Shown: positions 35,860-44,693 of the stretch, piece after piece
Position numbering within the stretch: position 1 is the first letter of the stretch
How the letters are laid out: every line of letters begins with the position of its first letter
Assembly (NCBI GenBank): GCA_015698305.1
Contig: CP048620.1
Location: forward strand, 313,885-377,884
Origin: Candidatus Nitrohelix vancouverensis
Lineage (GTDB): Bacteria > Nitrospinota > Nitrospinia > Nitrospinales > VA-1
Direction: 5' to 3'
Length of the DNA: 64,000 nucleotides
Translations under genes and position numbers: made by a program
Notes under the pieces: model-generated
Database searches by the model: none
Told to the model about the DNA's origin: nothing
What the model saw: the letters and a program-made list of their open reading frames with translations, nothing else

Positions 35860-37938
35860 ATGACTTCTATTCGCTTGCAGGGAACCGACGGGATCCGTCG
35901 CGAAATCAAACGCGCAAAACAACTACCCGGCGTCTCGCCGCAGAAGGCTTTTCTTAAACACGGCGTGTTGACGGAAGAGTTCATGGAACTCTACGCCTAC
36001 GCTCATGCCACGCAGGTTTTCAACAGCGCGCACAGGACTGAAAGACCGGCTATCGTGATCGGCTGGGACCCGCGCGACCCCGACGGCGTTTTCACATCGT
36101 CCGTGGTGCGCGGGGTTCGACGCGCCAACTGCGACGCATGGGTCCTCGGCGTGGTCCCCACCCCACTGGTTCCCCTGTACATGCTGTACGAACAGGGAAG
36201 CGGCGGCATGATGGTGACGGCCTCGCACAACCCGCCCGATCAAAATGGAATCAAAATTTTTAACGGCTATCGCGGACTCAAACCCTTCCCAAAAAACGAC
36301 GCCACTTTATCGCGACGGATTCTATCGCTCGACTATGCGCAGATTCATCGCAGACCGCTCAGCGGCAAATTGAAGGATTGTCGAGACGACGCGCTGGCTC
36401 TGTTCCGAAAATTCTCCCTCGCGCCTGAAAACGCATGGTTCGATCATCGCAAGGCTTCGGACTCTCAGTTTCGCAACTGGGCGCTGGTCGTCGATCCGGC
36501 CAATGGCTCGCTCAGCAAACTCGCCGCTCCTATCTTTCGCAAGGCCGGTTTCGGTCATGTCTATGAAGTGAACAACGGAGCGGGCGCGGTGAACCGTAAC
36601 GGCGGCGTCGCCGATCTGGAGGGGTGCCGCGTCATCTCCCAGGCGGATGCGCTCAATAAAGAAGGAAAATTTTTCACGCATCAGGCCGTTAGAAAATTGT
36701 TTCAACTGGCTTCGCGATTTGCGAAAGAATTAAAGTCTGGAAAAAAACGTCTCGCAGGCGCGGTGTTCGACGCCGACGCCGACCGATTTTACAAACTCGA
36801 CTACGACCCGGCGCAACAATGCGTGCATGTCTCCGGCGGAGACGACACGGCGTATCTGCAAGCGCGGTTTTTCTCGGCGAAACAGGCGAAGGGCGCGCGT
36901 TTCGTCAACACCGTCGAAAGCGACCTCAACGTCAGCGGCGCGGTCGAAGCGCTGGGCCTGCAATCCTGCCTGACCGCCGTCGGCGACAAATGGATTCAAC
37001 TGCAATTCGCCAAAGCCCTCATCTCGGCGCGCATCGGTTTTTTGAACGACCATGAAATTCCTCTTTCCGCTTCCCTGCTGGAGCAATGGGAAGAATTGAG
37101 CGCAGGCGTCAGCCCGCCGGATGTCGCGAAACTCCAGAAACTGGAACACAAACTCAACGCCTTGATCGAACGCGCCGGGCATTCTCCCGATGCGGTCGAC
37201 GCAACGCTGGCGCAACAAATTGTGGTGGGGAGCGAAGAGACCGGACACAACATCACACCCGGCAGGCTGGAACTGAAAAACGGCAAACGCGCCGTGGTGT
37301 TTTTCGGCAGTGGATTGAAAAGTGCTCTCAACACCTTCGCCGCCGAACACGACGCCAAACAGACCAAATTTCGCGCCTTTCGTCCTCCCTTTCGGCAAGG
37401 CTTCAAGGCGACGCTCTATGCTTACTATGTAAAGAAGGAACTGTTCGCGCAGGACAGCGCGATCTGGAAGCAGATCAAAAAAGAAATTCTCAAATCAACC
37501 CAGGCCAAAGGCTGGGAGAGCCGGGTCGTGGATTTCCCGGAAGACCCGGACATGCTCTATGTGGAAGCGAAACCCGGCGGCAAACGACGCGCCGGAATCT
37601 TCGTGCGCAATTCGGGGACGGAAAATAAAATCGGCATCAACCTGCGCGGAGCGATGGGAGACACCCCCGCTCTGAAACTCATCGGCGAAAGCCTGATCCG
37701 CATCCTCATGCAAAGCATGAAGGATGAAAGCAACGAACTCTGCCGACTCGAAGCGCAATGGGTCGAACGCCTCGCCACCCGCGCCCACCCTTCCGAACCT
37801 CAGGATATGGAGCCTCTGCAGAAAGAACGTCTGCTCAACGAAATGCTCAAGCAGGGTCTGGTTCAGCCCGGCCCCAACGGCCCGCGCCTGACCAAACGCG
37901 GACAATGGTTCGCCAGCCTCGCCCGAGCCGCCGAATAA
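35860..37938 (+). CDS. Phosphohexomutase (phosphoglucomutase/phosphomannomutase family)
   Basis: 692 residues, longer than the usual 450-580. All four family sites are present: catalytic Ser122 in TASHNPPDQNGIKI, metal-binding DADADRFYKLD, sugar-binding GSEETGHN, and the phosphate-binding loop RNSGTENKIGIN. It interconverts hexose 1- and 6-phosphates. Insertions around residues 400-450 and a C-terminal extension of about 70 residues, including a winged-helix-like tail (LLNEMLKQGLVQPGPNG), account for the extra length. Confidence 0.93.
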   Translation: MTSIRLQGTDGIRREIKRAKQLPGVSPQKAFLKHGVLTEEFMELYAYAHATQVFNSAHRTERPAIVIGWDPRDPDGVFTSSVVRGVRRANCDAWVLGVVPTPLVPLYMLYEQGSGGMMVTASHNPPDQNGIKIFNGYRGLKPFPKNDATLSRRILSLDYAQIHRRPLSGKLKDCRDDALALFRKFSLAPENAWFDHRKASDSQFRNWALVVDPANGSLSKLAAPIFRKAGFGHVYEVNNGAGAVNRNGGVADLEGCRVISQADALNKEGKFFTHQAVRKLFQLASRFAKELKSGKKRLAGAVFDADADRFYKLDYDPAQQCVHVSGGDDTAYLQARFFSAKQAKGARFVNTVESDLNVSGAVEALGLQSCLTAVGDKWIQLQFAKALISARIGFLNDHEIPLSASLLEQWEELSAGVSPPDVAKLQKLEHKLNALIERAGHSPDAVDATLAQQIVVGSEETGHNITPGRLELKNGKRAVVFFGSGLKSALNTFAAEHDAKQTKFRAFRPPFRQGFKATLYAYYVKKELFAQDSAIWKQIKKEILKSTQAKGWESRVVDFPEDPDMLYVEAKPGGKRRAGIFVRNSGTENKIGINLRGAMGDTPALKLIGESLIRILMQSMKDESNELCRLEAQWVERLATRAHPSEPQDMEPLQKERLLNEMLKQGLVQPGPNGPRLTKRGQWFASLARAAE

Positions 37939-37962
37939 ATCTGGATCTTGATGGAAGAGGAA

Positions 37963-38349
37963 TCAGTCGATTTGCGGGATCTTGGTGGGGTCGTCTTCGA
38001 CGTCTTCCATTTTCTTGTCGAACAGTTTGCGCGAAAGAACCCAGGAGCCCCAGGCCACCGCCACCACCGTTCCGCCGCCCATACAAGCCCAAAGAATCGT
38101 GTTGCCCGACTCGGACATGCCGCGTAGAAAAATGAACATCCCCAACGGCAGGGCCATGATCGAACCGAAACAAGTCAGTAGCATGGCGCTACGGGCAAAA
38201 TATTTGGGACGAACATCGACGTTCAATTCAGGCAGGTACTGACGACTGGCCGGGTCAGCCATATCGAGCAAGGGCTCTTCGCCTTCGCATTTAGGGCAGA
38301 ACTTTCCGCCCCAGAAAGAGTTTTTACACTTCAAACAAAATTTGACCAC
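37963..38349 (-). CDS. Zinc-ribbon membrane protein of unknown function
   Basis: 128 residues. The N-terminus has CLKC and CPKC (KFCLKCKNSFWGGKFCPKC), a rubredoxin-like zinc ribbon. Two membrane segments follow (AMLLTCFGSIMALPLGMFIF and ILWACMGGGTVVAVAWGSWV). No family recognised. Convergent with the phosphohexomutase gene. Confidence 0.72.
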   Translation of the reverse strand: MVKFCLKCKNSFWGGKFCPKCEGEEPLLDMADPASRQYLPELNVDVRPKYFARSAMLLTCFGSIMALPLGMFIFLRGMSESGNTILWACMGGGTVVAVAWGSWVLSRKLFDKKMEDVEDDPTKIPQID

Positions 38350-38442
38350 AACGCGCTCGCTCGGTTAATTTGGAATGAGAACAGGATATCCTTAAATCCT
38401 GTAAAGATCAATATGGATCGTCTGATTTGAGGCGCACAGAAA

Positions 38443-39240
38443 ATGCAACGAACGGGCTTGACGCTGTTGACTCACGGCGGGGCGGGATCTAAAAATGAAT
38501 ACGCCGACGGCTCCATGCGCGCCGCAACGGCGGGCGTGAAACTCTGGCAATCCGACGCGACCCTCGCCGATGCAATGTGCTGCGCCGTGGTCGAACTTGA
38601 AAACGACCCGCGCTTCAACGCGGGCATCGGTTCGCATGCGCGTTCGGACGGGGTGATGCAGATGGACGCGGCAATGATGACCAGCCTCGGTCAATTCGGC
38701 GCCGTCTCCTGCGTGGAGGGATTCAAAAATCCCATCGCCATCGCCCGGGCCGTATTGGAAAGCGAATACAATTTGCTCTGCGGACGCGGCGCCGAAGAAT
38801 TCGCGCGCGACCGCCAATGCGAGCCATACCCGGCAGACGCTCCGACCCATACCAGCATGGATTTTTCAAATGAAGAGAGTGAAGATACAGTGGGTTGCGT
38901 CGCCTTCGACGGCGATCTATTCGTCGCCGGACTCAGCACCGGAGGCACGCACCAGTCCCATCCCGGTCGCGTCGGCGACGTGCCCCTGATCGGATGCGGC
39001 CTCTACGCCGGAACCGAAGGCGCGATCGCCTGCACCGGAAGCGGCGAAGCCATCACCCTGCAAATGACCGCCTACCGCGCCTATCAACTCGCGCTGGCGG
39101 GGAAAAGCCCGCAAGCGATCCTTGAAACCACGCTCGGCTGGTTCGATTCAGACGACGCCTTCGGCGTCATCCTCATCACCCGCGACGGCTTTGCAGGCGG
39201 CGCCAATCGGAGCATGGCCTGGTCCAGCGTTCGCGTTTGA
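38443..39240 (+). CDS. Isoaspartyl peptidase/L-asparaginase (Ntn-hydrolase)
   Basis: 265 residues, the plant-type asparaginase family. HGGAG near the start, then the autocleavage site with nucleophile Thr149 in EDTVGCVAFD, and GLSTGGTHQSHPGRVGD and the CTGSGEA region. The precursor cleaves itself into α and β subunits. It breaks isoaspartyl dipeptides formed during protein ageing. No signal peptide, so cytoplasmic. Confidence 0.93.
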   Translation: MQRTGLTLLTHGGAGSKNEYADGSMRAATAGVKLWQSDATLADAMCCAVVELENDPRFNAGIGSHARSDGVMQMDAAMMTSLGQFGAVSCVEGFKNPIAIARAVLESEYNLLCGRGAEEFARDRQCEPYPADAPTHTSMDFSNEESEDTVGCVAFDGDLFVAGLSTGGTHQSHPGRVGDVPLIGCGLYAGTEGAIACTGSGEAITLQMTAYRAYQLALAGKSPQAILETTLGWFDSDDAFGVILITRDGFAGGANRSMAWSSVRV

Positions 39241-39266
39241 TTTTCTAAATTGATACGCCAGGCGTT

Positions 39267-39845
39267 TCAGTCCAGTGTTTTTGCGACATCCAGACCCATC
39301 GCTTCCAGCGACGCATCCATTTCATCCAGCAGGGAAGAATAGATCCGGTCCAGGTTCCGCTCGAAATGCTCGGAGATCGAACCGAAAGCAGAGAGGATTT
39401 CCTTCGTTTCGCAAAAGCCCTCGTTCACTGCATGCAAAGCTGTGACGAGATATTCATTCAGCGCCAGTTGAGAATCGACGCCCTTGTTTTTTTTCAGGAA
39501 TTTTTCGAAGAACAGAGATAACATGCGGCCCAGTTGACACGCCACCGTAGCCGGGTCGTTGTCCTTCACAAGCGCCAAAGCCTCCGCCTCCGGGAAACTG
39601 GAAATATTGAGATGAGCGCTCAATTTTTCGAGAATATTTTCCGCAAGCAGTCGATTCGGGTTCTCACGAACCCCGAAAACCACATTGGACAAACTCGATT
39701 GCAAAGTCGCATCGAGCATGAAAGGCCCCGACGCATCCGAAGAAATTTTCGCCGTTCCTGGCGATTTGCGGGCGCGATTGTCCCGAACCAAAGCAGCATC
39801 CATGTCACACTCCGGTGAAAGATTAGAACTGGTAAAGACCTCCAA
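39267..39845 (-). CDS. Helical protein of unknown function, DUF5610-like C-terminus
   Basis: 192 residues; an ATG at 39803, with GGAG upstream, is an equally good start. The C-terminal half (LNEYLVTALHAVNEGFCETKEIL onward) resembles DUF5610, a helical domain of unknown role. The N-terminal 50 residues are Ser/Ala-rich and probably unstructured. Confidence 0.65.
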   Translation of the reverse strand: MEVFTSSNLSPECDMDAALVRDNRARKSPGTAKISSDASGPFMLDATLQSSLSNVVFGVRENPNRLLAENILEKLSAHLNISSFPEAEALALVKDNDPATVACQLGRMLSLFFEKFLKKNKGVDSQLALNEYLVTALHAVNEGFCETKEILSAFGSISEHFERNLDRIYSSLLDEMDASLEAMGLDVAKTLD

Positions 39846-39932
39846 ACATATAAAACCTAACGGTCAAACCGGAGCAAACATGAAGGGAAATATGGGCCAG
39901 GAAAGAAAGCGACAAGAAAACAAAGATATCAG

Positions 39933-39961
39933 TTGATTTTTGAAATGAAACACGTTTTAAT
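39933..39961 (+). promoter_or_regulatory. Probable σ70 promoter of tRNA-Thr
   Basis: TTGATT (39933-39938) and TTTAAT (39956-39961), 17 bases apart; the predicted start lies about 25 bases before the tRNA. Confidence 0.55.
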
Positions 39962-39992
39962 AGCCGGTCCCTCGGTACCCATAAGGAAAAAT

Positions 39993-40072
<80 letters not shown>

Positions 40073-40074
40073 TC

Positions 40075-40113
40075 AAGGTGTTACGATTTCAATCGTGACA
40101 CCTTTTTGTTTTT
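40075..40113 (+). terminator. Strong terminator just inside the element's left end
   Basis: Stem of about 14 bp (AAGGTGTTACGATT paired with AATCGTGACACCTT, one G-T pair) with a two-base loop, then TTTTGTTTTT. It lies 3 bp after attL and therefore belongs to the element, but would terminate the tRNA transcript. Confidence 0.85.
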
Positions 40114-40114
40114 G

Positions 40115-40131
40115 TAGACACAATATAGACA
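40115..40131 (+). promoter_or_regulatory. Candidate integrase arm-binding sites, left
   Basis: Two copies of TAGACA starting 11 bp apart (40115 and 40126), one helical turn. The same arrangement with similar flanks is found near the right end (49313 and 49324). Confidence 0.6.
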
Positions 40132-40157
40132 GCTAGTTTCAATTAAGAAAGCCAAAA

Positions 40158-40787
40158 ATGAAGCCACCTTTAATGAGTCCTGAGCTGCATAAGCAGTTTG
40201 CTAAAATTGCTGGCAAATTTTCTCCGTCTCTCCAGAATGCCTTGCTAGACATTGGTCCATTAAACATTCCTGACCGTAGAAAAGGGGGCGTAGCTCAATT
40301 TCTTTCTAGGGCTGTCGTGGGTCAACAACTTTCCGCGAGGGCCTCGACTTGTATTTGGCTCCGTATTGAGGCGGCAGTCCGTGAAAACCAGAACCAGATA
40401 CCAAACTTCTTTTGCGAGGATAACTTTAGGTCCATACAAAAATGCGGGGTATCCAGAAATAAAATAAAAACCCTTATTCACATAAGAAACGCCCATGAGA
40501 AGAATCAGCTATCTGATGCTTTTTTCAAGAGATTGGATACCGAAGCTCGCTCGGCACACCTGACAAAAATTTGGGGTGTCGGGCCATGGACGGCAGAAAT
40601 GACTTCATTATTTTATTTCCAGGATTTAAATATTTGGCCTGAAGGGGATATTGCCGTACAAAAGACATTTAAGAAGTTTATAGGTGAATCAGGAGAAGTG
40701 ACAGCAAAGGAAGGAGCAGGTTTGTTTTCCCCATATCGATCATTTTTGGCTCTTTATATGTGGCGCATTGTGGATGGTGAGCTATAG
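40158..40787 (+). CDS. HhH-GPD DNA glycosylase-like protein
   Basis: 209 residues. The AlkA-type helix-hairpin-helix is at about 135-148 (LTKIWGVGPWTAEM), with the catalytic Asp164 in IWPEGDIAVQKTF. Shorter than AlkA (lacks the N-terminal TBP-like domain). In family terms it excises alkylated or mismatched bases. It is the first cargo gene, 91 bp upstream of the C5 methyltransferase; a linked glycosylase could repair T:G mismatches arising from deamination of 5-methylcytosine, as Vsr or Mig does elsewhere. That role is inference. Confidence 0.87.
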   Translation: MKPPLMSPELHKQFAKIAGKFSPSLQNALLDIGPLNIPDRRKGGVAQFLSRAVVGQQLSARASTCIWLRIEAAVRENQNQIPNFFCEDNFRSIQKCGVSRNKIKTLIHIRNAHEKNQLSDAFFKRLDTEARSAHLTKIWGVGPWTAEMTSLFYFQDLNIWPEGDIAVQKTFKKFIGESGEVTAKEGAGLFSPYRSFLALYMWRIVDGEL

Positions 40788-40878
40788 ATCCTCAGTCATT
40801 TAAAATATGTTAAAATTATTTATGTATCGAAGACTAAATGTTTCTATTATTTATGATCGCAGTAATTATCATTAATCT

Positions 40879-41862
40879 ATGAATTGGAACAAATTTAAAT
40901 TTATTGATTTATTTGCAGGGATCGGAGGAATTCGAATCCCATTTGATCGACTTGGTGGGACGTGTGTGTTTACCTCTGAATGGGACAAGTACGCCCAACA
41001 AATGTATTTTGAGAACTTTGGGGATAAGCCTAACGGTGACATTACCCAAATTTATGAAGATAATATTCCTGAGCATGATGTTTTACTTGCAGGATTTCCT
41101 TGTCAACCATTTTCGATTATGGGCGAAGGACAAGGTTTTGCTGATACGAGGGGGACTCTTTTTTTTGATATTGAAAGAATCATTAAGGCAAAAAAACCCA
41201 AGGCGTTTTTATTAGAAAATGTCAAGCAACTAGTTGGGCATGATGGAGGCCGTACTTTTAAAGTTATTATGGAAAGATTACGCGCCCAAGGTTATACCGT
41301 TTACTCAAAGGTCCTCAATGCTTTGAATTTTGGAGTGCCACAAAAGCGAGAACGCATAATTATTGTAGGATTCCGAGAAAAAATAGATTTTACATGGCCA
41401 AAAGGGACTCATAATTATCCACCGCTCGCAAATATTTTGGAAGAGGATTCCATGGTTGACCCCTCGCTTTTTGCTTCCAAAAAAATTCAACAAAGCCGCA
41501 TTGATCTTTGCAAAAATATTCCTGACTATCCTTCGATTTGGCACCAAAATAAATCTGGAAATATTTCAGCACTGCCTTATTCCTGTGCTTTGCGTGCTGG
41601 TGCATCTTATAGCTACTTACTGGTAAATGGGCGGCGGCGGCTCTCAGCTAGAGAAATGCTTCGCCTACAGGGATTCCCAGATAGCTTCAAAATTGTTGTT
41701 AGCTACACCCAACTCAGAAAACAAGCTGGAAACTCCGTAACGGTTCCTTTGATTCAAGCTGTAGCAGAAAATATGATAGAAGCGTTGCGTACTCGAGCCC
41801 CCAAAAGACACAATCAGGAGCAAATGATCCTTATATGGGAAGAGGGAAGAATAAGTGCCTGA
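40879..41862 (+). CDS. DNA (cytosine-5) methyltransferase
   Basis: 327 residues, all key motifs present: I FIDLFAGIGGIRIPF, IV GFPCQPFS with catalytic Cys75, VI LLENVKQL, VIII PQKRERIIIVG, IX SAREMLRLQGFPD, X KQAGNSVTVPLI. It is the modification half of a type II restriction-modification system; it overlaps the nuclease gene by 8 bp. The target sequence cannot be read, but the partner's HaeII-like look suggests a GCGC-containing site. Confidence 0.97.
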   Translation: MNWNKFKFIDLFAGIGGIRIPFDRLGGTCVFTSEWDKYAQQMYFENFGDKPNGDITQIYEDNIPEHDVLLAGFPCQPFSIMGEGQGFADTRGTLFFDIERIIKAKKPKAFLLENVKQLVGHDGGRTFKVIMERLRAQGYTVYSKVLNALNFGVPQKRERIIIVGFREKIDFTWPKGTHNYPPLANILEEDSMVDPSLFASKKIQQSRIDLCKNIPDYPSIWHQNKSGNISALPYSCALRAGASYSYLLVNGRRRLSAREMLRLQGFPDSFKIVVSYTQLRKQAGNSVTVPLIQAVAENMIEALRTRAPKRHNQEQMILIWEEGRISA

Positions 41863-42931
41863 CGTGGATCTAGAAATTGCAAAAGGACAACTAGATATCA
41901 TAATAAAAAAGGCACGAGTACACCTTTATAAGCCGATTCAAATTGCAGAAATCTTGTACCGCTCTCGCGTCTATCAGGATATTAGTTTAGCCAAAATAGA
42001 AACCTACCGTACCCAATCGCGCCGATGGCGCGATGAGATTTGCGCAAAATTTTTAGGGCGCAAGTCTACCTCTTCTGCAAAGTTCCAAGATAACCTTTTT
42101 GAATCGAATGCAGTGCCTCCAGAAGTTCTAGTAATCTTAGGGCGGGCAAATGAATCTGGTATCGGCGCAAAGGCCGGGGCAGTGGAAGCCTATATTTATG
42201 ATGCATTTCATACTCGCTATTTACAAATGTCGAACGGTCTCGATTTAGTAAGAGATGCAACCCCTGAAAACTTTAATCTAAAGGATTTCCTAGAAAGTTT
42301 TAGGAGAGAACCTGGGCTTGCTCGTAGCATTGATAAAATATTTGAAATTATAGTTTATGCTCTTTTCTCAAGTTTATTAGATTCACTGGATGCGCAGATA
42401 GGTGTAAGAGTTGAAAGTAATCAAATCTTGGAAGAATTCTCTGATTTCGCCGAAAAAATCCTAACATTAACCCCAGATAAGCCAGAGGTTAACTTCCGTC
42501 CGCATGTATATAGGGTAGGAGTAACTAATGCTGCAGATAGAGGCTTGGATATGTGGGCAAATTTTGGATTAGCCATTCAGATAAAACACCTCTCATTAAC
42601 TTCCGCTATGGCAGAAAGTATTTCTACCGGGATTTCAGCAGATAGAATTGTTATTGTTTGTAAGGATTGCGACCGAGATACATTAGTTTCAGTATTGCGG
42701 CAGTTTGGTGTTGGTGGGCGCATTCAATCTGTCGTAACAGAGAGCGAATTAATTGATTGGTACGAACGCGCGCTCCGAGGTCACTGCGCCGAAAAGTTGA
42801 ACAATTTAGTTTTAACTCGGCTTGCAAACGAAATCGTTGCAGAGTTTCCCTCTACGTCTGATGGTGAGTTCGAAGCTTTTTGGAGCAGCAGAGATTATGA
42901 GATACCAAATAGAGATTTTTGGACAACATAG
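41855..42931 (+). CDS. Type II restriction endonuclease, HaeII-like
   Basis: 358 residues, close to R.HaeII (about 350). The N-terminus (LDIIIKKARVHLYKPIQIAEILY) resembles the HaeII family as I recall it. A likely PD-(D/E)XK site of the D ... Q-x-K form is at Asp232 and Gln242/Lys244 (RGLDMWANFGLAIQIKH). Translationally coupled to the upstream C5 methyltransferase (8-bp overlap), a normal R-M order. The HaeII assignment is tentative, the nuclease call is stronger. Confidence 0.8.
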   Translation: MPDVDLEIAKGQLDIIIKKARVHLYKPIQIAEILYRSRVYQDISLAKIETYRTQSRRWRDEICAKFLGRKSTSSAKFQDNLFESNAVPPEVLVILGRANESGIGAKAGAVEAYIYDAFHTRYLQMSNGLDLVRDATPENFNLKDFLESFRREPGLARSIDKIFEIIVYALFSSLLDSLDAQIGVRVESNQILEEFSDFAEKILTLTPDKPEVNFRPHVYRVGVTNAADRGLDMWANFGLAIQIKHLSLTSAMAESISTGISADRIVIVCKDCDRDTLVSVLRQFGVGGRIQSVVTESELIDWYERALRGHCAEKLNNLVLTRLANEIVAEFPSTSDGEFEAFWSSRDYEIPNRDFWTT

Positions 42932-43161
42932 ATGCTTTTGTTGTCTATTACTTATATAAAAGTGATGAGAATTTTCAATTTCTTATTATCTAGATAATTT
43001 ACAGCATATAAGTCTAGGAGCGTTAGAATAAGAATTGCCCATTCATTTTATTGAGATATTTAAAAGCCTCCAAAGAAAAAACCGATAAGCAAGCAAATAG
43101 TTCCCCTGAATGTCTGCAGCTTGTTTACTGATGATAAAAACTTTACCAAGGAAAATACAAA

Positions 43162-44466
43162 TTGAGTCCGTTTTTTGAAATCGCCTATGCAGCTGTTTCG
43201 AATAGCCTCTGTTTGTTTACAGGAACAGGTTTCTCTAAAGCCATTTCTGAAAACGAGGCCCCCAGTTGGAAAGGGTTATTAGAGTCAATGTGCGATTTAA
43301 CTGACAAGCCCGAAGAGCTTAAAGCTGGACTTTTCCCTAATGGTGAAGTTAATTCTTTGAGTTTAGAAGAGGCGGCGCAAGTAATCTCTATTGAACTAGA
43401 AAAAAATGGTAAATCAATTCATGAAGAAATAGCTGCTTTAATCAAGACTATTAAATTGAAGGGCGATAATTCTTCAATAGCCAAATTCCTAACGGCTTGG
43501 CCCTTTACAGTTATTTCAACTAATTATGACAAGCTGATTGAAACTCTCTCTGGAGAAGGAGACTGCTACTCATTATCTCCTGGGTTGCCAATACCTCGTT
43601 CGGAAGCTCGTGTGAAAGTGTATCACGTACATGGGTCGGTAGACTCACCTGTTAATATGGTAGTTACTTCTAATGATTATTTTCAGTTTATAAATAGTGA
43701 ATCTTATTTCTCTAAGAAGTTAAGCACCATCCTTCACGAAAATTGCGTTGTCATTTTAGGGTATTCATTAGGCGACAATAATCTCAAGTCTATTCTTAGC
43801 AACTATAAGGGTTTTTCAAAAAATCATGTAATTAGCTCTAACATAATTTTCATATCCAGAACGGCTATTAATAAGCACGTTAAAGATTACTACTCTCATT
43901 GCTATGGCATTCGGGTTATGGATGAGATCTCTGTCCATCAATTCTTTGAAAAATTGGAGGCCACCCTTGACAGCGCACGTAGCAAAGTAGAACCCTCAAT
44001 ATCAAACATTAAAAAAGTTATTATTGAGAATAAAATTTATAGTGAAAGTTACGTGAGAAATGAGAATTCATTTTACGAAATTATATTATCGATCGCGGCA
44101 ATTGGAAAGAGTATCGATGATAAAAGTATTGTAGCCGCCTTAGGTAAAGTAATTGAGATGAAAATTAAACTAACATGTGAGAATCATGCATGGGATCAAT
44201 ATACCCATCTTGCAGAATGGTTAATTTATCTTGCGAACATACTTGAGCTAAAGGGAACAACAATTGAAAGTATATATTTGAATGCCACCCTTAAATCAAT
44301 GAACTCCATGAGCCAAGAAACTTATGTTGGCTATTCATGGCAAGCTTATAAATCATGGAGTGAGAAGTGGCTTGGCATCATCGCATCAAACAGGATTTTA
44401 ATTCGCAACTATGTTGAAAAAAACTCCACTTCCCCAGATGCGTTATTGCTAGTAAAGCGTAATTAG
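43162..44466 (+). CDS. SIR2-domain protein, probable anti-phage NADase
   Basis: 434 residues from a TTG preceded by AAGGA. The SIR2-like fold is seen in FTGTGFSKAI (residues 19-28, the nucleotide loop), STNYD (119-123, Asn121/Asp123), the catalytic His157 in YHVHGS, and VVILGYSLGDNN (about 192-203). The C-terminal 160 residues are helical and unassigned. SIR2 proteins of this kind deplete NAD+ on phage infection in Thoeris, DSR and related systems. No TIR or other usual partner is adjacent. Alone between the R-M system and the convergent primase gene. Confidence 0.88.
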   Translation: MSPFFEIAYAAVSNSLCLFTGTGFSKAISENEAPSWKGLLESMCDLTDKPEELKAGLFPNGEVNSLSLEEAAQVISIELEKNGKSIHEEIAALIKTIKLKGDNSSIAKFLTAWPFTVISTNYDKLIETLSGEGDCYSLSPGLPIPRSEARVKVYHVHGSVDSPVNMVVTSNDYFQFINSESYFSKKLSTILHENCVVILGYSLGDNNLKSILSNYKGFSKNHVISSNIIFISRTAINKHVKDYYSHCYGIRVMDEISVHQFFEKLEATLDSARSKVEPSISNIKKVIIENKIYSESYVRNENSFYEIILSIAAIGKSIDDKSIVAALGKVIEMKIKLTCENHAWDQYTHLAEWLIYLANILELKGTTIESIYLNATLKSMNSMSQETYVGYSWQAYKSWSEKWLGIIASNRILIRNYVEKNSTSPDALLLVKRN

Positions 44467-44693
44467 CCCAAATAGCTAATTAAAGATGCTGCTAAAGTGC
44501 GGCATTACGCCTTCTGCATTTTTCTTAAGAAAGGTTATTATTTGCGAGGCTAATGGGACGCTGGGGCAGATCAAATAGAACAAATTGATTATAATTTCTA
44601 TTTCACAAATCAACCTGGGGCGCGGGGACAGAGATACCCCGCAAGTCCCACTGAGGCTTTTCACTAAGACCTTCTAATTTATTTATAAACCTG

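Noticed and set aside
44461-44481. Inverted repeat with 7-bp arms AATTAGC/GCTAATT after the SIR2 gene as terminator
   Set aside because: No U-tract follows and the stem is weak; not called as a terminator.
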